NCBI GenBank assembly: GCA_003023405.1
Contig: PXST01000004.1
Span: forward strand, 1-64,000
Origin: Halobacteriales archaeon SW_8_68_21
GTDB taxonomy: Archaea; Halobacteriota; Halobacteria; Halobacteriales; Haloferacaceae
Length of the DNA: 64,000 bases
Direction: 5' to 3'
Shown: piece after piece, positions 1 to 8,698 of the stretch
How the letters are laid out: each line of letters opens with the position of its first letter
How positions within the stretch are numbered: the first letter of the stretch is position 1
Position numbers and translations under genes: made by a program
Notes under the pieces: model-generated
Databases searched by the model: none
Told to the model about the DNA's origin: nothing
What the model saw: only the letters and a program-made list of their open reading frames with translations

Positions 1-503
1 TCACACTCGCGGCCCGGCACGCGGGCGACGGTCCGAACGACGACGGAAGGGCGGGCGGCACCGGTGACGGGGACGACCAACTCCCCGACGAGGCGGCCGT
101 CCGCGCGTCGATGGCCGGGGTCGCGACGGTCCTCTACCCGAGCGAAGTCGACGGCGTCGAGCGGTTCGTCGACCGCTTCCTCGACGGCCGGCTCGACGGA
201 TCGGGCCACGCAGAGGGGGTCCGCGAGGCGATCGGAGAACTCGACGGCGCGGCTCGGTCGTGGCACGGGGCCCCGATCACCGAGCTCTCCGAGGGCGACC
301 GCGACCGGCTCCTCCGAGAGGTCGGAGCCGACACCGCCGAGGAGGGCCCGGACGGGACGCTCGCGGAGCGAGTGCGCTACTACGTCGTCAACGAGCTCCT
401 ACTCGCGCTGTACGCCTCTCCGACGGGCGGCGAGCTGGTCGGACTGGAGAACCCGCAGGGACACCCGGGCGGGACCGAGAGCTACCGGCGAGGCCCGCGA
501 TGA
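1..503 (+). CDS. Gluconate 2-dehydrogenase subunit 3-like protein (5' end missing)
   Basis: The frame is open from the window edge (first full codon at position 3) and ends at a TGA at 501-503, so the start lies outside the window. The visible ~165 residues contain ASMAGVATVLYPSEV and end with a region rich in Arg, Gly and Pro. This resembles the small subunit that accompanies membrane-bound flavoprotein sugar dehydrogenases (Gluconate_2-dh3 family), which usually carries a Tat signal and helps export or assemble the flavoprotein. Its stop overlaps the ATG of the GMC oxidoreductase (ATGA), so the two are translationally coupled. Family assignment rests on this pairing and on recognisable sequence; the substrate cannot be read from it. 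Confidence 0.7.
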   Translation, partial: TLAARHAGDGPNDDGRAGGTGDGDDQLPDEAAVRASMAGVATVLYPSEVDGVERFVDRFLDGRLDGSGHAEGVREAIGELDGAARSWHGAPITELSEGDRDRLLREVGADTAEEGPDGTLAERVRYYVVNELLLALYASPTGGELVGLENPQGHPGGTESYRRGPR

Positions 504-2143
504 GCGCGGAGGACGCCCGAGACAGGGAGACGAAGCGGGCCGCGAGCCGCGACATTGACCGCTCCCCGGTCGCGAACGCGGACGTCTGCGTCGTCGGTGC
601 CGGCCCCGCGGGCGGGCTCGTGGCGGACCGGCTGGCCGCCGACCACGACGTGGTCGTCCTCGACGCCGGCCCCCGCTTCGACCCCGCGGACCGGCTCGCG
701 CGACAGGAGCGGGCGATCCGTCCGAGCTACGACCGGCCCGACGTGTGGGACGTGGGCGGCGAGCGCGACGCCCACGCCAACTCCGGCGAGTGGTTCTACC
801 CGCTGAACCACGCCCGCGTCAAGGGGGTCGGTGGGTCGACGCTCCACTGGCAAGGGATGGTGATGCGGCTCCACGAGGACGATTTTAACTCCGAGACCGA
901 GCGCGGCGTCGGCACGGACTGGCCGATCGAGTACGAGGACCTCCGGCCCTACTACGCCGAGGCCGAGCAGGAGCTGGGCGTCGCGGGCGGAAGCAACATC
1001 GACAACCCGTACGCGCCGCCGCGCGAGGAGCCGCACCCCATGCGTCCCTTCGAGCCGTCGTACAGCGACTCGCTGTTCGAGGAGGCCTGCGAGGAACTGG
1101 GGATCGACATACACTCGGTCCCGAACGCGCGCAACTCCGAGCCATACGACGGTCGCTCCGCCTGCGTCGGCTACGGCACCTGCCAGCCCGTCTGTCCGGC
1201 CGGCGCGAAGTACGACGCGACGGTCCACGTCGAGCGCGCGGAGGAGCGGGGCGCGACGGTCATCGATCGGGCACCGGTCGAGCAACTCGAACACGACGGG
1301 AACGACCAGGTCACGACGGCCGTCTACGCGACGCCCAACGGCGAGACCCACAGGCAGGAGGCGGACGCGTTCGTCGTCGCTTGCGGCGGCGTCGAGACGC
1401 CGCGCCTCCTGCTTTTGTCCGAGTCCGACGAGTATCTCGATGGTCTCGCTAACTCCAGTGGGACGGTCGGGAAGTTCTTCATGGACCACCTGTTCGCCGG
1501 GGCAGGCGGGACGCTCGACGAGCCGACCCGACAGAACCACGTCGGCTTCTACACCAGAGCCTGCGACCAGTTCTACGACGAAGCCGACGAGACGCAGGCC
1601 CCGTTCAAGCTAGAGTTCTTCAACTACGCCGGGCCCTCGCCCGTCGGGATGGCTCTTTCCGGCGACGACTGGGGGGACGACCTCTTAGAGCGGCTCCGCG
1701 ACGGCTACGGCACCCACGTGGCGATGGGCGGGCTGGTCGAACAGCTCCCTCGGTCGGACAGCTACGTCGGGCTCGACCCCGACCGCACCGACGACCGCGG
1801 CAACCCCGTCCCCGATATCCACTGGAACGTCGGGGATCGGGCGCTCCGGACGGTCGAACGCGCCAACGAGATCCAGCGGTCGGTCCTCGAAGAGCTGGGC
1901 ACGGAGGTCGAGTGGGTCGCCGGCCCCGACGCGACCGGTCCCGCCTACCACCACATGGGCACCACCCGGATGAGCGACGACCCGGCCGCGGGCGTCGTCG
2001 ACGCCGACTGCCGGACCCACGACCTCGACAACTGCTGGATCGCCTCCAGCTCGGTGTTCCCCACCAGCGGCGCGATGAACCCCACGCTCACGATCGCCGC
2101 GCTGGCGCTTCGCGTCGCCGATAACGTTCGAGAGCGGCTCTAA
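500..2143 (+). CDS. GMC-family FAD oxidoreductase (sugar/gluconate dehydrogenase-like large subunit)
   Basis: 547 residues, starting at the ATG that overlaps the preceding stop. The FAD dinucleotide motif VVGAGPAGG lies near residue 33. A GGSTLHW segment follows at about residue 112, then the cysteine-containing stretch GYGTCQPVCPAG typical of membrane-type sugar dehydrogenase flavoproteins. The C-terminal GMC domain has HHMGTTRMSDD (catalytic His) and SGAMNPTLTIAA (catalytic Asn). These proteins oxidise sugars or sugar acids and pass electrons to the respiratory chain. The upstream coupled gene is its likely small subunit. No cytochrome c subunit is seen downstream, so the electron acceptor is unknown. 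Substrate (glucose, gluconate, other polyol) is not determined. Confidence 0.88.
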   Translation: MSAEDARDRETKRAASRDIDRSPVANADVCVVGAGPAGGLVADRLAADHDVVVLDAGPRFDPADRLARQERAIRPSYDRPDVWDVGGERDAHANSGEWFYPLNHARVKGVGGSTLHWQGMVMRLHEDDFNSETERGVGTDWPIEYEDLRPYYAEAEQELGVAGGSNIDNPYAPPREEPHPMRPFEPSYSDSLFEEACEELGIDIHSVPNARNSEPYDGRSACVGYGTCQPVCPAGAKYDATVHVERAEERGATVIDRAPVEQLEHDGNDQVTTAVYATPNGETHRQEADAFVVACGGVETPRLLLLSESDEYLDGLANSSGTVGKFFMDHLFAGAGGTLDEPTRQNHVGFYTRACDQFYDEADETQAPFKLEFFNYAGPSPVGMALSGDDWGDDLLERLRDGYGTHVAMGGLVEQLPRSDSYVGLDPDRTDDRGNPVPDIHWNVGDRALRTVERANEIQRSVLEELGTEVEWVAGPDATGPAYHHMGTTRMSDDPAAGVVDADCRTHDLDNCWIASSSVFPTSGAMNPTLTIAALALRVADNVRERL

Positions 2144-2150
2144 CAATTGC

Positions 2151-2166
2151 TTTAGGTAAACCTAAA
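2151..2166 (+). promoter_or_regulatory. Iron-box-like palindrome upstream of GT2 gene
   Basis: TTTAGGTAAACCTAAA: 7-bp arms TTTAGGT/ACCTAAA around a 2-bp centre. It lies 8 nt after the GMC stop and 33 nt before the GT2 start codon, so it overlaps the probable promoter. It resembles DtxR/IdeR-type metal-dependent repressor boxes, which share a TTAGG...CCTAA core. Three further copies occur at 6378, 7606 and 8699. The identity of the regulator is an inference. Confidence 0.75.
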
Positions 2167-2199
2167 AGCTCAAGTGGGTGGAGCGATCCCTTCGGAATA

Positions 2200-2943
2200 A
2201 TGAGTTCACTCAGCGCGAACGGGTCGGCCGACGAGGTCGATGAGACGGGGGACGGAGCGGCAACCGCGACCGACGACGCCGAGCGCGTCGAGGACCGCTA
2301 CACCTTCGACGACCTCAGCGTCGTGATGGGGACGTACAACGAGGAGGAGGCGATCGGAACGGTCCTCGAAGACATCGACGAGGTCACCGGCGGGAAGGCC
2401 GAGATCGTCTGCGTCGACGGCTCCTCAGACCGGACCCCGGAGATCGCCCGCGAACACGGTGCGACGGTCGTAGAGCAGGAGCCGCAGGGGTACGGCGTCG
2501 CGGTGCGGGAGGCGATCTTGACCCCCGACCGCTCGGTCGTCGTCACGACCGACTGCGACGACACCTATCCGATGGAGGCGCTCCCGGAGTTCCTCGCCGA
2601 GATCAACGACGGCGCGGAGGCAATGCCGGTGTTCAACCGCCTCGGCAACCCCGGGTTCGCGGCCGTCGCGAGCCTCTTGATGGGAGAGCGCGTTCACGAC
2701 ACCACCACCGGGATGCGCGCGTACCGCCGCGAGGTCGTCGAGGGGATCGACTGGACCGAGAACACCGGGCTCTCCGCGGAACTCCTGATCCGGCCGCTGA
2801 TGCGCGGCTACGACGTGCGCGAGCGCCCGATCCACTACGCCGAGCGCCTCGGCGAGACGAAGCTCGACCCGATCGGCGGCGGCGCGGCCATCGCGAAGTC
2901 GATCGTCACCGTCTGTCTCGAAGAGCAGCTGCGACGGTTCTGA
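2200..2943 (+). CDS. Family 2 glycosyltransferase (dolichyl-phosphate sugar synthase-like)
   Basis: 247 residues. After an acidic ~35-residue N-terminus comes a GT-A fold: LSVVMGTYNEEEAIGTVLEDI (donor-binding strand), CVDGSSDRTPEIA, and an acidic metal-binding motif TTDCDDTYP. This arrangement matches polyprenyl/dolichyl-phosphate mannose synthase-like GT2 enzymes, which transfer a sugar from a nucleotide donor to dolichyl phosphate on the cytoplasmic face. No C-terminal membrane anchor is seen. The gene points towards the opposite-strand glycan/iron operon and has its own copy of the palindromic box 33 nt upstream. The sugar is unknown. It could instead transfer sugars to another lipid or to glycan. 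Confidence 0.85.
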   Translation: MSSLSANGSADEVDETGDGAATATDDAERVEDRYTFDDLSVVMGTYNEEEAIGTVLEDIDEVTGGKAEIVCVDGSSDRTPEIAREHGATVVEQEPQGYGVAVREAILTPDRSVVVTTDCDDTYPMEALPEFLAEINDGAEAMPVFNRLGNPGFAAVASLLMGERVHDTTTGMRAYRREVVEGIDWTENTGLSAELLIRPLMRGYDVRERPIHYAERLGETKLDPIGGGAAIAKSIVTVCLEEQLRRF

Positions 2944-2957
2944 GCGGCGGCGACTCG

Positions 2958-2982
2958 TTATAAACGACTGTTTATAAACGAC
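2958..2982. repeat. Direct repeat between convergent genes
   Basis: Two copies of TTATAAACGAC at 2958-2968 and 2972-2982, 14 bp apart, in the 49-bp gap between convergent genes. The second is followed by an A-rich stretch. It may act in transcription termination on one or both strands; function is unproven. Confidence 0.5.
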
Positions 2983-2992
2983 GGAAAACAGC

Positions 2993-5218
2993 TCACTCCG
3001 CCTCCTCGACGGCCACCGTCTCGAAGGTGACCCACTCCGAGTGGGCGTCCGGGTCTTCGGGGAGGTAGGTTCCCTCCGTCCCGCATTCCGTCGTGAGCCG
3101 ACAGACGAACCGCTCCGGGGGCCAGATCGCCTCGACGCCCTCGTCCGTCGTCCGGACCGTCACCTCCTGCCGATACGTGAACGTCGAGCCCGCGGGGTCG
3201 ACGAGCGTCACCGTCACGATCACCTCGTCGCCCGCGGGGTCGGTCGGGACGGTCGCGTTCGATACACCGGCCAGCCGCGCGCCCTCGGGCGTCAGCGACC
3301 ATCCGGCCTGAAGCGATCCGTTGGGGTCGCGCACGGCGTACTCGACGTCGGCCGTCTCGCCGGCGGCGGCGGGCTCGCCGCGCACGGTCTCCAGTCGAAC
3401 GACCGCGCGTTGAACGCGGTCGGGGACGCCGACCGTCGCCGTCGCGTCGATCCGCGCTCCCTGACGGACGTCGAGTGATTCAAGCTTCGGCGCGACGTGT
3501 CGGTCCGGTTCTGGCGTCCACGTGCCCCGATACGCGTAGCGGTGGAGTTCCCGGTCGGGATACGCGTCGATCACCGCGAAGTCCTCGACCGGATCCCGGT
3601 CGAGCGCGTACACCGCCTCGCCGTCCAGCCCGGGGTCGTTCCGGAGCGGCTGGAAGGGATGGCCGAGCCACTCGCCGTACGGGGTCGGAACGAACACGAG
3701 GTCGTCGTCGAAGTCGGCCGACTCGATCGGCTCGTAGGCCGCCTCGTGCTTGTCGGCGTGGGCCACGTGACGGTCGAGAGGCTCCTCGGCCGCAGCCGCG
3801 GCACCGAGGACGCCGCCGAGGAGCGCGAACACTGCGACCGCCGCGACGACTGCCCGCGCCGTTCCCCCCGTGGTCCGAGACCCGAGCCACACGCGAAGCC
3901 GAGAGAGCCCCCGGCCGCCGGTGACGACGGCGAGGCCGCCGAAGACCGACAGCGGAACGAGGAGGTCGAAGTGGTAGAACGGCCCGAAGCCAGATATCAG
4001 TCCGTCGGTCGGGTCCGAGAACGTCGCGAGGAGGTTGTTCGTCCCCCAGAAGAACAGGTTCCCGACGACGACGGAGACGACGACGCCGCCGAGGAGGAGT
4101 CCGGCGGTTCGCTCGAACGCCGGTTCCGCGGGAGCGTCGACGCCGCCGTCTCCTGGAACCCCCGACGCGCGTCGCCCCGACAGCCAAGCCCGCGCGGCCA
4201 GGCCGGTCCCCGCGAGCGCGAGCAGTGTGCCGAGCGGCCCGGCGACCACCCAGCGCGTGGCGAGGTACCACAGCGCGTACCCGTTCGACCGAAGCGCCAG
4301 CTCGGGCGTGTACTCCTCGCTGTGTCCGAGTATCCGCCGCTCGCCGAATCCGGGGCCGTCCATCGGCGCGAACGCCTCGTACGGGAACGTCAGGAGCGAG
4401 CCCGTCACTCGGAGGTTGTACGCCAGCGTGACGCCGACGAAGAGGGTACCGAGAAGCGCCGTGAGCCCGTGACGGCGTACCGAAGCGGGGAGGGGGAGCG
4501 GGGGTAGTCCGGTGTCCCAAAGCGCGATGGCGGTCCGAACGACCGCGTGGAGGATGAACGGAGCCGCGAACAGCACCGCCGTGAACGGCCGGGCGAAGAA
4601 GGCGAGTCCGATCGCGAGGCCAGCGAGGCCGGCGAGCGGGAGCGACCGATCGCGGACGCCTCGGAGGTACGCAACCGCGAACAGCAGGTTCAGGAACGTC
4701 GTCGGCGCGTACGGGAGGAACACCGAGGAGGTGACGACCGCCATCGGCGACGCCGCGAACAGGACGGCGGCCGCGAGACCGACCCGCCGGTCAAAGACGG
4801 TCGACCCGAGCAGGTACACGAGCGCGGCGTTGCCAGCGGCAATCGCTGCGAGCGTCACCCGCGGCTCGCCGAACAGCCACATCGTCACCGCGTACGTCGC
4901 GGCGGGAACCGGGTTGTACTTCGGGTAGAGTCGTCCGCCGTCCTCAACGAAGAACCACGGGTGGAAAGCGTCGGCCAGCGCGCCGGCGTGGAACGCCAAC
5001 TGTCCGTCCAGAAGCAACGCGGCCTGTGTGAGATACACGCCCTCGTCGTGGTTGAACGAGTGGTACCCAAAGACGGTCGTCGCGATGGCGAACGTCAGGA
5101 GTCCGGTGACGAGCGAGATCAGCGCCGCCGCGACGGTGAGCCGGTCGACGCGAGCGACGCGCTCACGGGCACGGTTTGCGAGTCGGTCCGGAAAGACACG
5201 GTCGAAGCGAAGCGACAC
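2993..5218 (-). CDS. Multi-pass GT-C (GT39-like) glycosyltransferase
   Basis: 741 residues. About ten hydrophobic segments span roughly residues 28-460; a soluble ~270-residue C-terminal part, probably outside the cell, follows. The first extracytoplasmic loop contains YHSFNHDEGVYL, the acidic motif typical of GT-C/GT39 enzymes that use dolichyl-phosphate sugars as donors. The C-terminal region (for example FVPTPYGEWLGHP and a beta-rich domain around DPNGSLQAGWSL) is not recognised. The gene starts 24 nt downstream of the iron-binding lipoprotein stop, so they form one operon under the box at 6378. It probably transfers a lipid-linked sugar to a surface acceptor; acceptor and sugar are unknown. 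Confidence 0.8.
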   Translation of the reverse strand: MSLRFDRVFPDRLANRARERVARVDRLTVAAALISLVTGLLTFAIATTVFGYHSFNHDEGVYLTQAALLLDGQLAFHAGALADAFHPWFFVEDGGRLYPKYNPVPAATYAVTMWLFGEPRVTLAAIAAGNAALVYLLGSTVFDRRVGLAAAVLFAASPMAVVTSSVFLPYAPTTFLNLLFAVAYLRGVRDRSLPLAGLAGLAIGLAFFARPFTAVLFAAPFILHAVVRTAIALWDTGLPPLPLPASVRRHGLTALLGTLFVGVTLAYNLRVTGSLLTFPYEAFAPMDGPGFGERRILGHSEEYTPELALRSNGYALWYLATRWVVAGPLGTLLALAGTGLAARAWLSGRRASGVPGDGGVDAPAEPAFERTAGLLLGGVVVSVVVGNLFFWGTNNLLATFSDPTDGLISGFGPFYHFDLLVPLSVFGGLAVVTGGRGLSRLRVWLGSRTTGGTARAVVAAVAVFALLGGVLGAAAAAEEPLDRHVAHADKHEAAYEPIESADFDDDLVFVPTPYGEWLGHPFQPLRNDPGLDGEAVYALDRDPVEDFAVIDAYPDRELHRYAYRGTWTPEPDRHVAPKLESLDVRQGARIDATATVGVPDRVQRAVVRLETVRGEPAAAGETADVEYAVRDPNGSLQAGWSLTPEGARLAGVSNATVPTDPAGDEVIVTVTLVDPAGSTFTYRQEVTVRTTDEGVEAIWPPERFVCRLTTECGTEGTYLPEDPDAHSEWVTFETVAVEEAE

Positions 5219-5242
5219 GGGCGAGAGGAACCGTTCGAACGC

Positions 5243-6373
5243 CTATAGTTCAGCGCCGGCCTCGCGCATGAGGTCGACTGTCGGTTCCAGGTCGGAAAGC
5301 TCCGTCAGGTCGATGTCGGGGACATCGAGCTCATCGATCGTAGGGAGACCGCCGATCGGCTCGATGTCGGGGATCAGCGGGTACTCGAAGGTCGTCCGGG
5401 CGAAGTAGTCCTGCGCCTCCGCCGACAGCAGGTGCCGGACGAAGTTCTCCGCGAGGGTCGCGTCCGAGGTGCTGTCGACGACCGTGGCACCGGCGACGTT
5501 GAACACCGCACCGGCGTCACCGCGGGTGAAGGCCGTGGCGATGGAGGCCTCCGGGTTGCCGTCAAGGACCCGCTGGATGTAGTAGTGGTTCGTGAACGCC
5601 GCGTCGATCTCGCCGTTCGCGACCGCCTGACAGGCGGCGAACTCGTCGGGGTAGCTGGTGATGCCGGAGTCGACGACGGCTTCGACCCACTCGCGGGTGG
5701 CCTCCTCACCTTCGATCAGCCGCATCGCGGTGATGAACGCCTGACAGGAGCCGTAGGAGGGTGCCCAGCCGAGGTCGCCGTCGAACTCCTCGGGGAACGC
5801 CATGACGTCGTCCGGGACATCTCCCTCGGAGAAATCGTCGGTGTTGTACGGGATCGTCCGTGCCCGCCCCGAGGTGCCGATCCACTGGTCCGTGTGGAAC
5901 TCGTCGCGGACCAGGTCAGTAATCTCGGAGGGGAGCTCCCCCGTCCGTCCCTCGTTGGCGAGCGCGCCGAGCGACCCGGAGTTGACCGAGTAGAATACGT
6001 CCGCCGGCGACCCCGCTCCCTCGTTGGTGATCTGATTCACGAGATCGGTCGAGCCGCCGTAGCGGACCGTCAGGTCAAAGTCGTCGTACAGGTCCTCGAT
6101 GTACTCGATGAGTTCGCCGACGAGGAACTCGCCCCGTCCCGAGTAGACGGTGAGTTCACCCGACAGGTCGGGCATGTCGGCCATCGACGTACCGCCGGGA
6201 AGTCCGCGCCCCTCGCGGCCGGACCCGATCTGTCCGATGTTCGACTGTGAGTCGCCGCCGGAGTCGTCAGTCGTCCCGTTACAGCCCGCGAGTCCGACCG
6301 CGCCGACCGCGGCGGCGCTTGCGAGGTAGCGTCTGCGATACATCTTCGTCTCGGCTTGGTCGTGGTTCGTCAT
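5243..6373 (-). CDS. Fe(III)-binding periplasmic-type lipoprotein (ABC substrate-binding, FbpA/FutA-like)
   Basis: 376 residues. The N-terminus has a twin-arginine stretch (YRRRYLA) followed by a lipobox ending at Cys31 (GLAGC), so it is a Tat-exported lipoprotein; Met11 is an alternative start. The body is a class-II solute-binding protein: LTVYSGRGEFL opens the ligand-binding fold, and FTNHYYIQRVL carries the adjacent tyrosines that coordinate ferric iron in FbpA/FutA proteins. No permease or ATPase gene is present on either side, so it is an orphan binding protein in this window. Its ATG lies 4 nt downstream of the 6378-6393 box, and it is co-transcribed with the GT-C gene. The ligand could be another oxyanion or metal, but the Tyr pair and operator favour iron. 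Confidence 0.85.
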   Translation of the reverse strand: MTNHDQAETKMYRRRYLASAAAVGAVGLAGCNGTTDDSGGDSQSNIGQIGSGREGRGLPGGTSMADMPDLSGELTVYSGRGEFLVGELIEYIEDLYDDFDLTVRYGGSTDLVNQITNEGAGSPADVFYSVNSGSLGALANEGRTGELPSEITDLVRDEFHTDQWIGTSGRARTIPYNTDDFSEGDVPDDVMAFPEEFDGDLGWAPSYGSCQAFITAMRLIEGEEATREWVEAVVDSGITSYPDEFAACQAVANGEIDAAFTNHYYIQRVLDGNPEASIATAFTRGDAGAVFNVAGATVVDSTSDATLAENFVRHLLSAEAQDYFARTTFEYPLIPDIEPIGGLPTIDELDVPDIDLTELSDLEPTVDLMREAGAEL

Positions 6374-6377
6374 ATGT

Positions 6378-6393
6378 TTTAGGCTTACCTAAA
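6378..6393 (-). promoter_or_regulatory. Iron-box-like palindrome upstream of iron-binding lipoprotein
   Basis: TTTAGGCTTACCTAAA on the plus strand, 4 nt upstream of the lipoprotein ATG. On the minus strand a TAAAA stretch sits about 25 nt before the ATG, so the box falls between TATA and start codon of a probably leaderless mRNA. A bound repressor would block the transcription start. Same core as the boxes at 2151, 7606 and 8699. Confidence 0.8.
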
Positions 6394-6412
6394 TGGTTTT
6401 AGTCGTGTCGGT

Positions 6413-7594
6413 TCAGTCGTCCGCGACCGCGGGCGTCCGGCTGACGGCGTCGAGGCAGTCGAGCCAGTCGCGCATGTACTCGCCGCAGTGGTTGAGGAAC
6501 GCGCCGTTGTTCCACTCGGAGAACTCTCCCTCCGCGAGCGCGTCCGCCATCTCGGCGAACGCGTCCGCGTACGAGTCGGCGTCGTCGCCGACCCCGTCAA
6601 TCACCTTCCAGACGTGTTCGTTCAGCTCCAGTCCCGCCACCTCGTTCGCGAGGTCGTCGAACGTCGAGCGCGGGGCCTTGTTGTGTTCACAGAGGGGGTC
6701 GCCGTTGTAGATCCGCTTGCCCAGCACGTCGGAGGCGCGTTTTAAGAACAGCCCCGACCAGATGTCGTCGAACCGGCCCACGTCCCACTCGTTGTCGTCC
6801 ATCGGCAGCTGGTAGAAGGCGGGGATCACCTCGCGACGGAACGCGAGGTTCATCGAGCAGACGGTGAGGTAGTCGCCGCGCCCGGCGACGAAGTCGCGCT
6901 CGAAGTCGTCGGCGGTCGTCCGCGTCTGCGCCTGTCCCTCCAAGTCGCCGTCCATCAAGATTCGGACGGCGTCGAGGTCGGGGACGTTCGTCCACAGCCC
7001 CTGCGAGGCGACGACCTCGCCGGACTCGACCGCGACCGAGTCCGTCTCGACCGTCTCGTCCATCGCGGCGTAGGGGTAGCCGCGGGGGTACAACCCGTGT
7101 TCGTCGGCGTTCTGGTAGAGGACGTTCACCCAGTGCTCGTCGGAGCGTGCGCACTCGATCTCGCCACCGAACGCGAGGTTCTCCATGTGACGGCCGAAGT
7201 AGTTGATGTCGTCGTGCGGCAGCGTGTCGTCGTCGATGAACACGCCGTACTCGAACGACTCGTCGGCCCACATGTACAGCAGGCCGAAGCTCGTCTCGGC
7301 GTGGCTCGCGGCGGGCACGAGATGGTCGTACTCGGCGACCCCGTTGGCCTCGTACCACTCCTCGCGGCGGGTCCCGTCGAACACCCCGCCGGAGACATCC
7401 AGCTCGTTGAGCATGTCGCGCATCTCATCGACGTCACAGAAGTCCTCGGTGACGAGAACGAAGTGGAGCCGCGAGAGGTCGAACTCGTGCTCGCGGGCGT
7501 TCGCGACATACTCGCGGAGACACTCGTACTCCCGGATCGTCGGGACGATCACGCAGACATCCGGACCGTCGCGGTCCGAGGTGGTCGCATCCAT
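6413..7594 (-). CDS. Reversibly glycosylated polypeptide/UDP-sugar mutase-like protein (GT75 family)
   Basis: 393 residues. It resembles the plant RGP/UDP-arabinopyranose mutase family, often annotated 'alpha-1,4-glucan-protein synthase'. Visible features are an N-terminal VCVIVPTIREYE donor-binding segment, the acidic metal motif YGVFIDDDTLPHDD, then CSMNLAFRREVIPAFYQLPM and DDIWSGLFLKR, all in the order of that family. Members interconvert pyranose and furanose forms of nucleotide sugars or auto-glycosylate. It is cytoplasmic, with no signal or membrane segment. Its ATG lies 11 nt from the box at 7606-7621, and the next gene downstream starts 40 nt later with its own box. A role in supplying an unusual sugar donor for the neighbouring transferases is an inference. 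Confidence 0.85.
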   Translation of the reverse strand: MDATTSDRDGPDVCVIVPTIREYECLREYVANAREHEFDLSRLHFVLVTEDFCDVDEMRDMLNELDVSGGVFDGTRREEWYEANGVAEYDHLVPAASHAETSFGLLYMWADESFEYGVFIDDDTLPHDDINYFGRHMENLAFGGEIECARSDEHWVNVLYQNADEHGLYPRGYPYAAMDETVETDSVAVESGEVVASQGLWTNVPDLDAVRILMDGDLEGQAQTRTTADDFERDFVAGRGDYLTVCSMNLAFRREVIPAFYQLPMDDNEWDVGRFDDIWSGLFLKRASDVLGKRIYNGDPLCEHNKAPRSTFDDLANEVAGLELNEHVWKVIDGVGDDADSYADAFAEMADALAEGEFSEWNNGAFLNHCGEYMRDWLDCLDAVSRTPAVADD

Positions 7595-7605
7595 ACCCGA
7601 TTCTT

Positions 7606-7621
7606 TTTAGGCTTACCTAAA
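7606..7621 (-). promoter_or_regulatory. Iron-box-like palindrome upstream of GT75-like gene
   Basis: TTTAGGCTTACCTAAA, identical to the box at 6378. It starts 11 nt upstream of the ATG at 7594 and ends 3 nt from the stop codon of the preceding membrane-protein gene. Confidence 0.8.
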
Positions 7622-7624
7622 AGT

Positions 7625-8695
7625 TTAGCGGTCCGTCGCTGGCCGGGTCGCGGCCGCGTCCGGTTCCCGCTCCGACTCGCCCGGACCGCGGAGCGCCGAG
7701 AGGTCGAACGCGGCCGCGACGAGGCCGCCGCCGGCGAGCGTGACGGCGTTTTTCAGCGCGTGGTCGAGCGCCGCCGCAGCGAGCGCGGTCTCGGCCGGTA
7801 TCGGTGTCGTGGCGACGACGATACCGGTGAACGCCGCCTCGTAGAGTCCGATCCCCCCCTGCGAGAGCGGCAACACCTTTGCGAGGTTCCCGGCCGAGAC
7901 GGCGAGCGTCCCGACGACGAAAAGCGTCGCGGGGTCGACTCCGCCCCCAAAGCCCCCCACGAGCGCGGCGAGTACGAACACCGCGGTCAGGGCGTCCGCC
8001 GCCCACACGACGCCGCTCGCGAGCGACACCCGAGCGACCGCGCCCGCGTCGGCGGCGACGACCCGGACGGCGGCACCGAATCGGACCGCGGCGTCGACGG
8101 CCCCCGAGAGCCGGGACCCGCTCGCGCGCTCGCGGAGGGCCGGACCGAAACGCCGGTCGCCGCGAGCGACCGCGACCGTGAGTGCGGACCCCAGCGCGGC
8201 GGCGAGAGCGGTTCCGGCGGCGGCCGCGACCGCCAGTTCCGATCCGCCCGGGGCCACCGTCCGCCCGTCGAGGAGGAGGGCGGCGAGCGCGGCCCCACCG
8301 AGCGCGCCGAGCGCGACCAAATCGAAGGCGCGCTCGACCGCCAGCGACGCGACGCCGGTCGGGTACGGGACCTCGCGCCGGCGCTTCAGGAGGTACGCGC
8401 GGACTCCGTCGCCCGCCCGCGCGGGGACGATCAGGTTCGCGGTCTGGCTTGCGAACACGGCCGCCGTGAGGAAGCCGGTCCGACAGCGGTGTCCCATCGG
8501 CGCGAGGACGTCGCCGTACCGGCGGCCCCGGACCGGCCACGACAGTAGGTAGACGACGAGCGCCCCGAAGAGGAGTCGGGGGTCGGCAGTCGCCGCGGCC
8601 TTCCCGCGACCGCGAGCGATCCCCGCGGGAGGCGCTCTCGGGTCCCGGAGAGCCGTTCGCGGAGCCGAGCGACGACGACGCGGAGCTTCATCCAT
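7625..8695 (-). CDS. Lysylphosphatidylglycerol synthase TM-region/UPF0104-type membrane protein (flippase-like)
   Basis: 356 residues, hydrophobic, with about seven to eight membrane segments and a basic N-terminus. Two signature motifs of the UPF0104/LPG_synthase_TM family are present: VPARAGDGVRAYLLKRR at about residue 91, and LPLSQGGIGLYEAAF near residue 280. Relatives include the membrane part of bacterial MprF, which flips lysyl-lipids, and domains fused to archaeal N-glycosylation transferases (AglD-like). No aminoacyl-transferase domain is attached. In this cluster a role in flipping or handling a dolichol-linked sugar is plausible but inferred. The ATG at 8695 is 3 nt from the palindromic box at 8699. 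Confidence 0.8.
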   Translation of the reverse strand: MDEAPRRRRSAPRTALRDPRAPPAGIARGRGKAAATADPRLLFGALVVYLLSWPVRGRRYGDVLAPMGHRCRTGFLTAAVFASQTANLIVPARAGDGVRAYLLKRRREVPYPTGVASLAVERAFDLVALGALGGAALAALLLDGRTVAPGGSELAVAAAAGTALAAALGSALTVAVARGDRRFGPALRERASGSRLSGAVDAAVRFGAAVRVVAADAGAVARVSLASGVVWAADALTAVFVLAALVGGFGGGVDPATLFVVGTLAVSAGNLAKVLPLSQGGIGLYEAAFTGIVVATTPIPAETALAAAALDHALKNAVTLAGGGLVAAAFDLSALRGPGESEREPDAAATRPATDR

Positions 8696-8698
8696 TTA

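Noticed and set aside
482-1540. Long minus-strand open frame opposite the GMC oxidoreductase
   Set aside because: It is the antisense shadow of a well-supported GC-rich gene, with Arg/Val-rich sequence and no domain.
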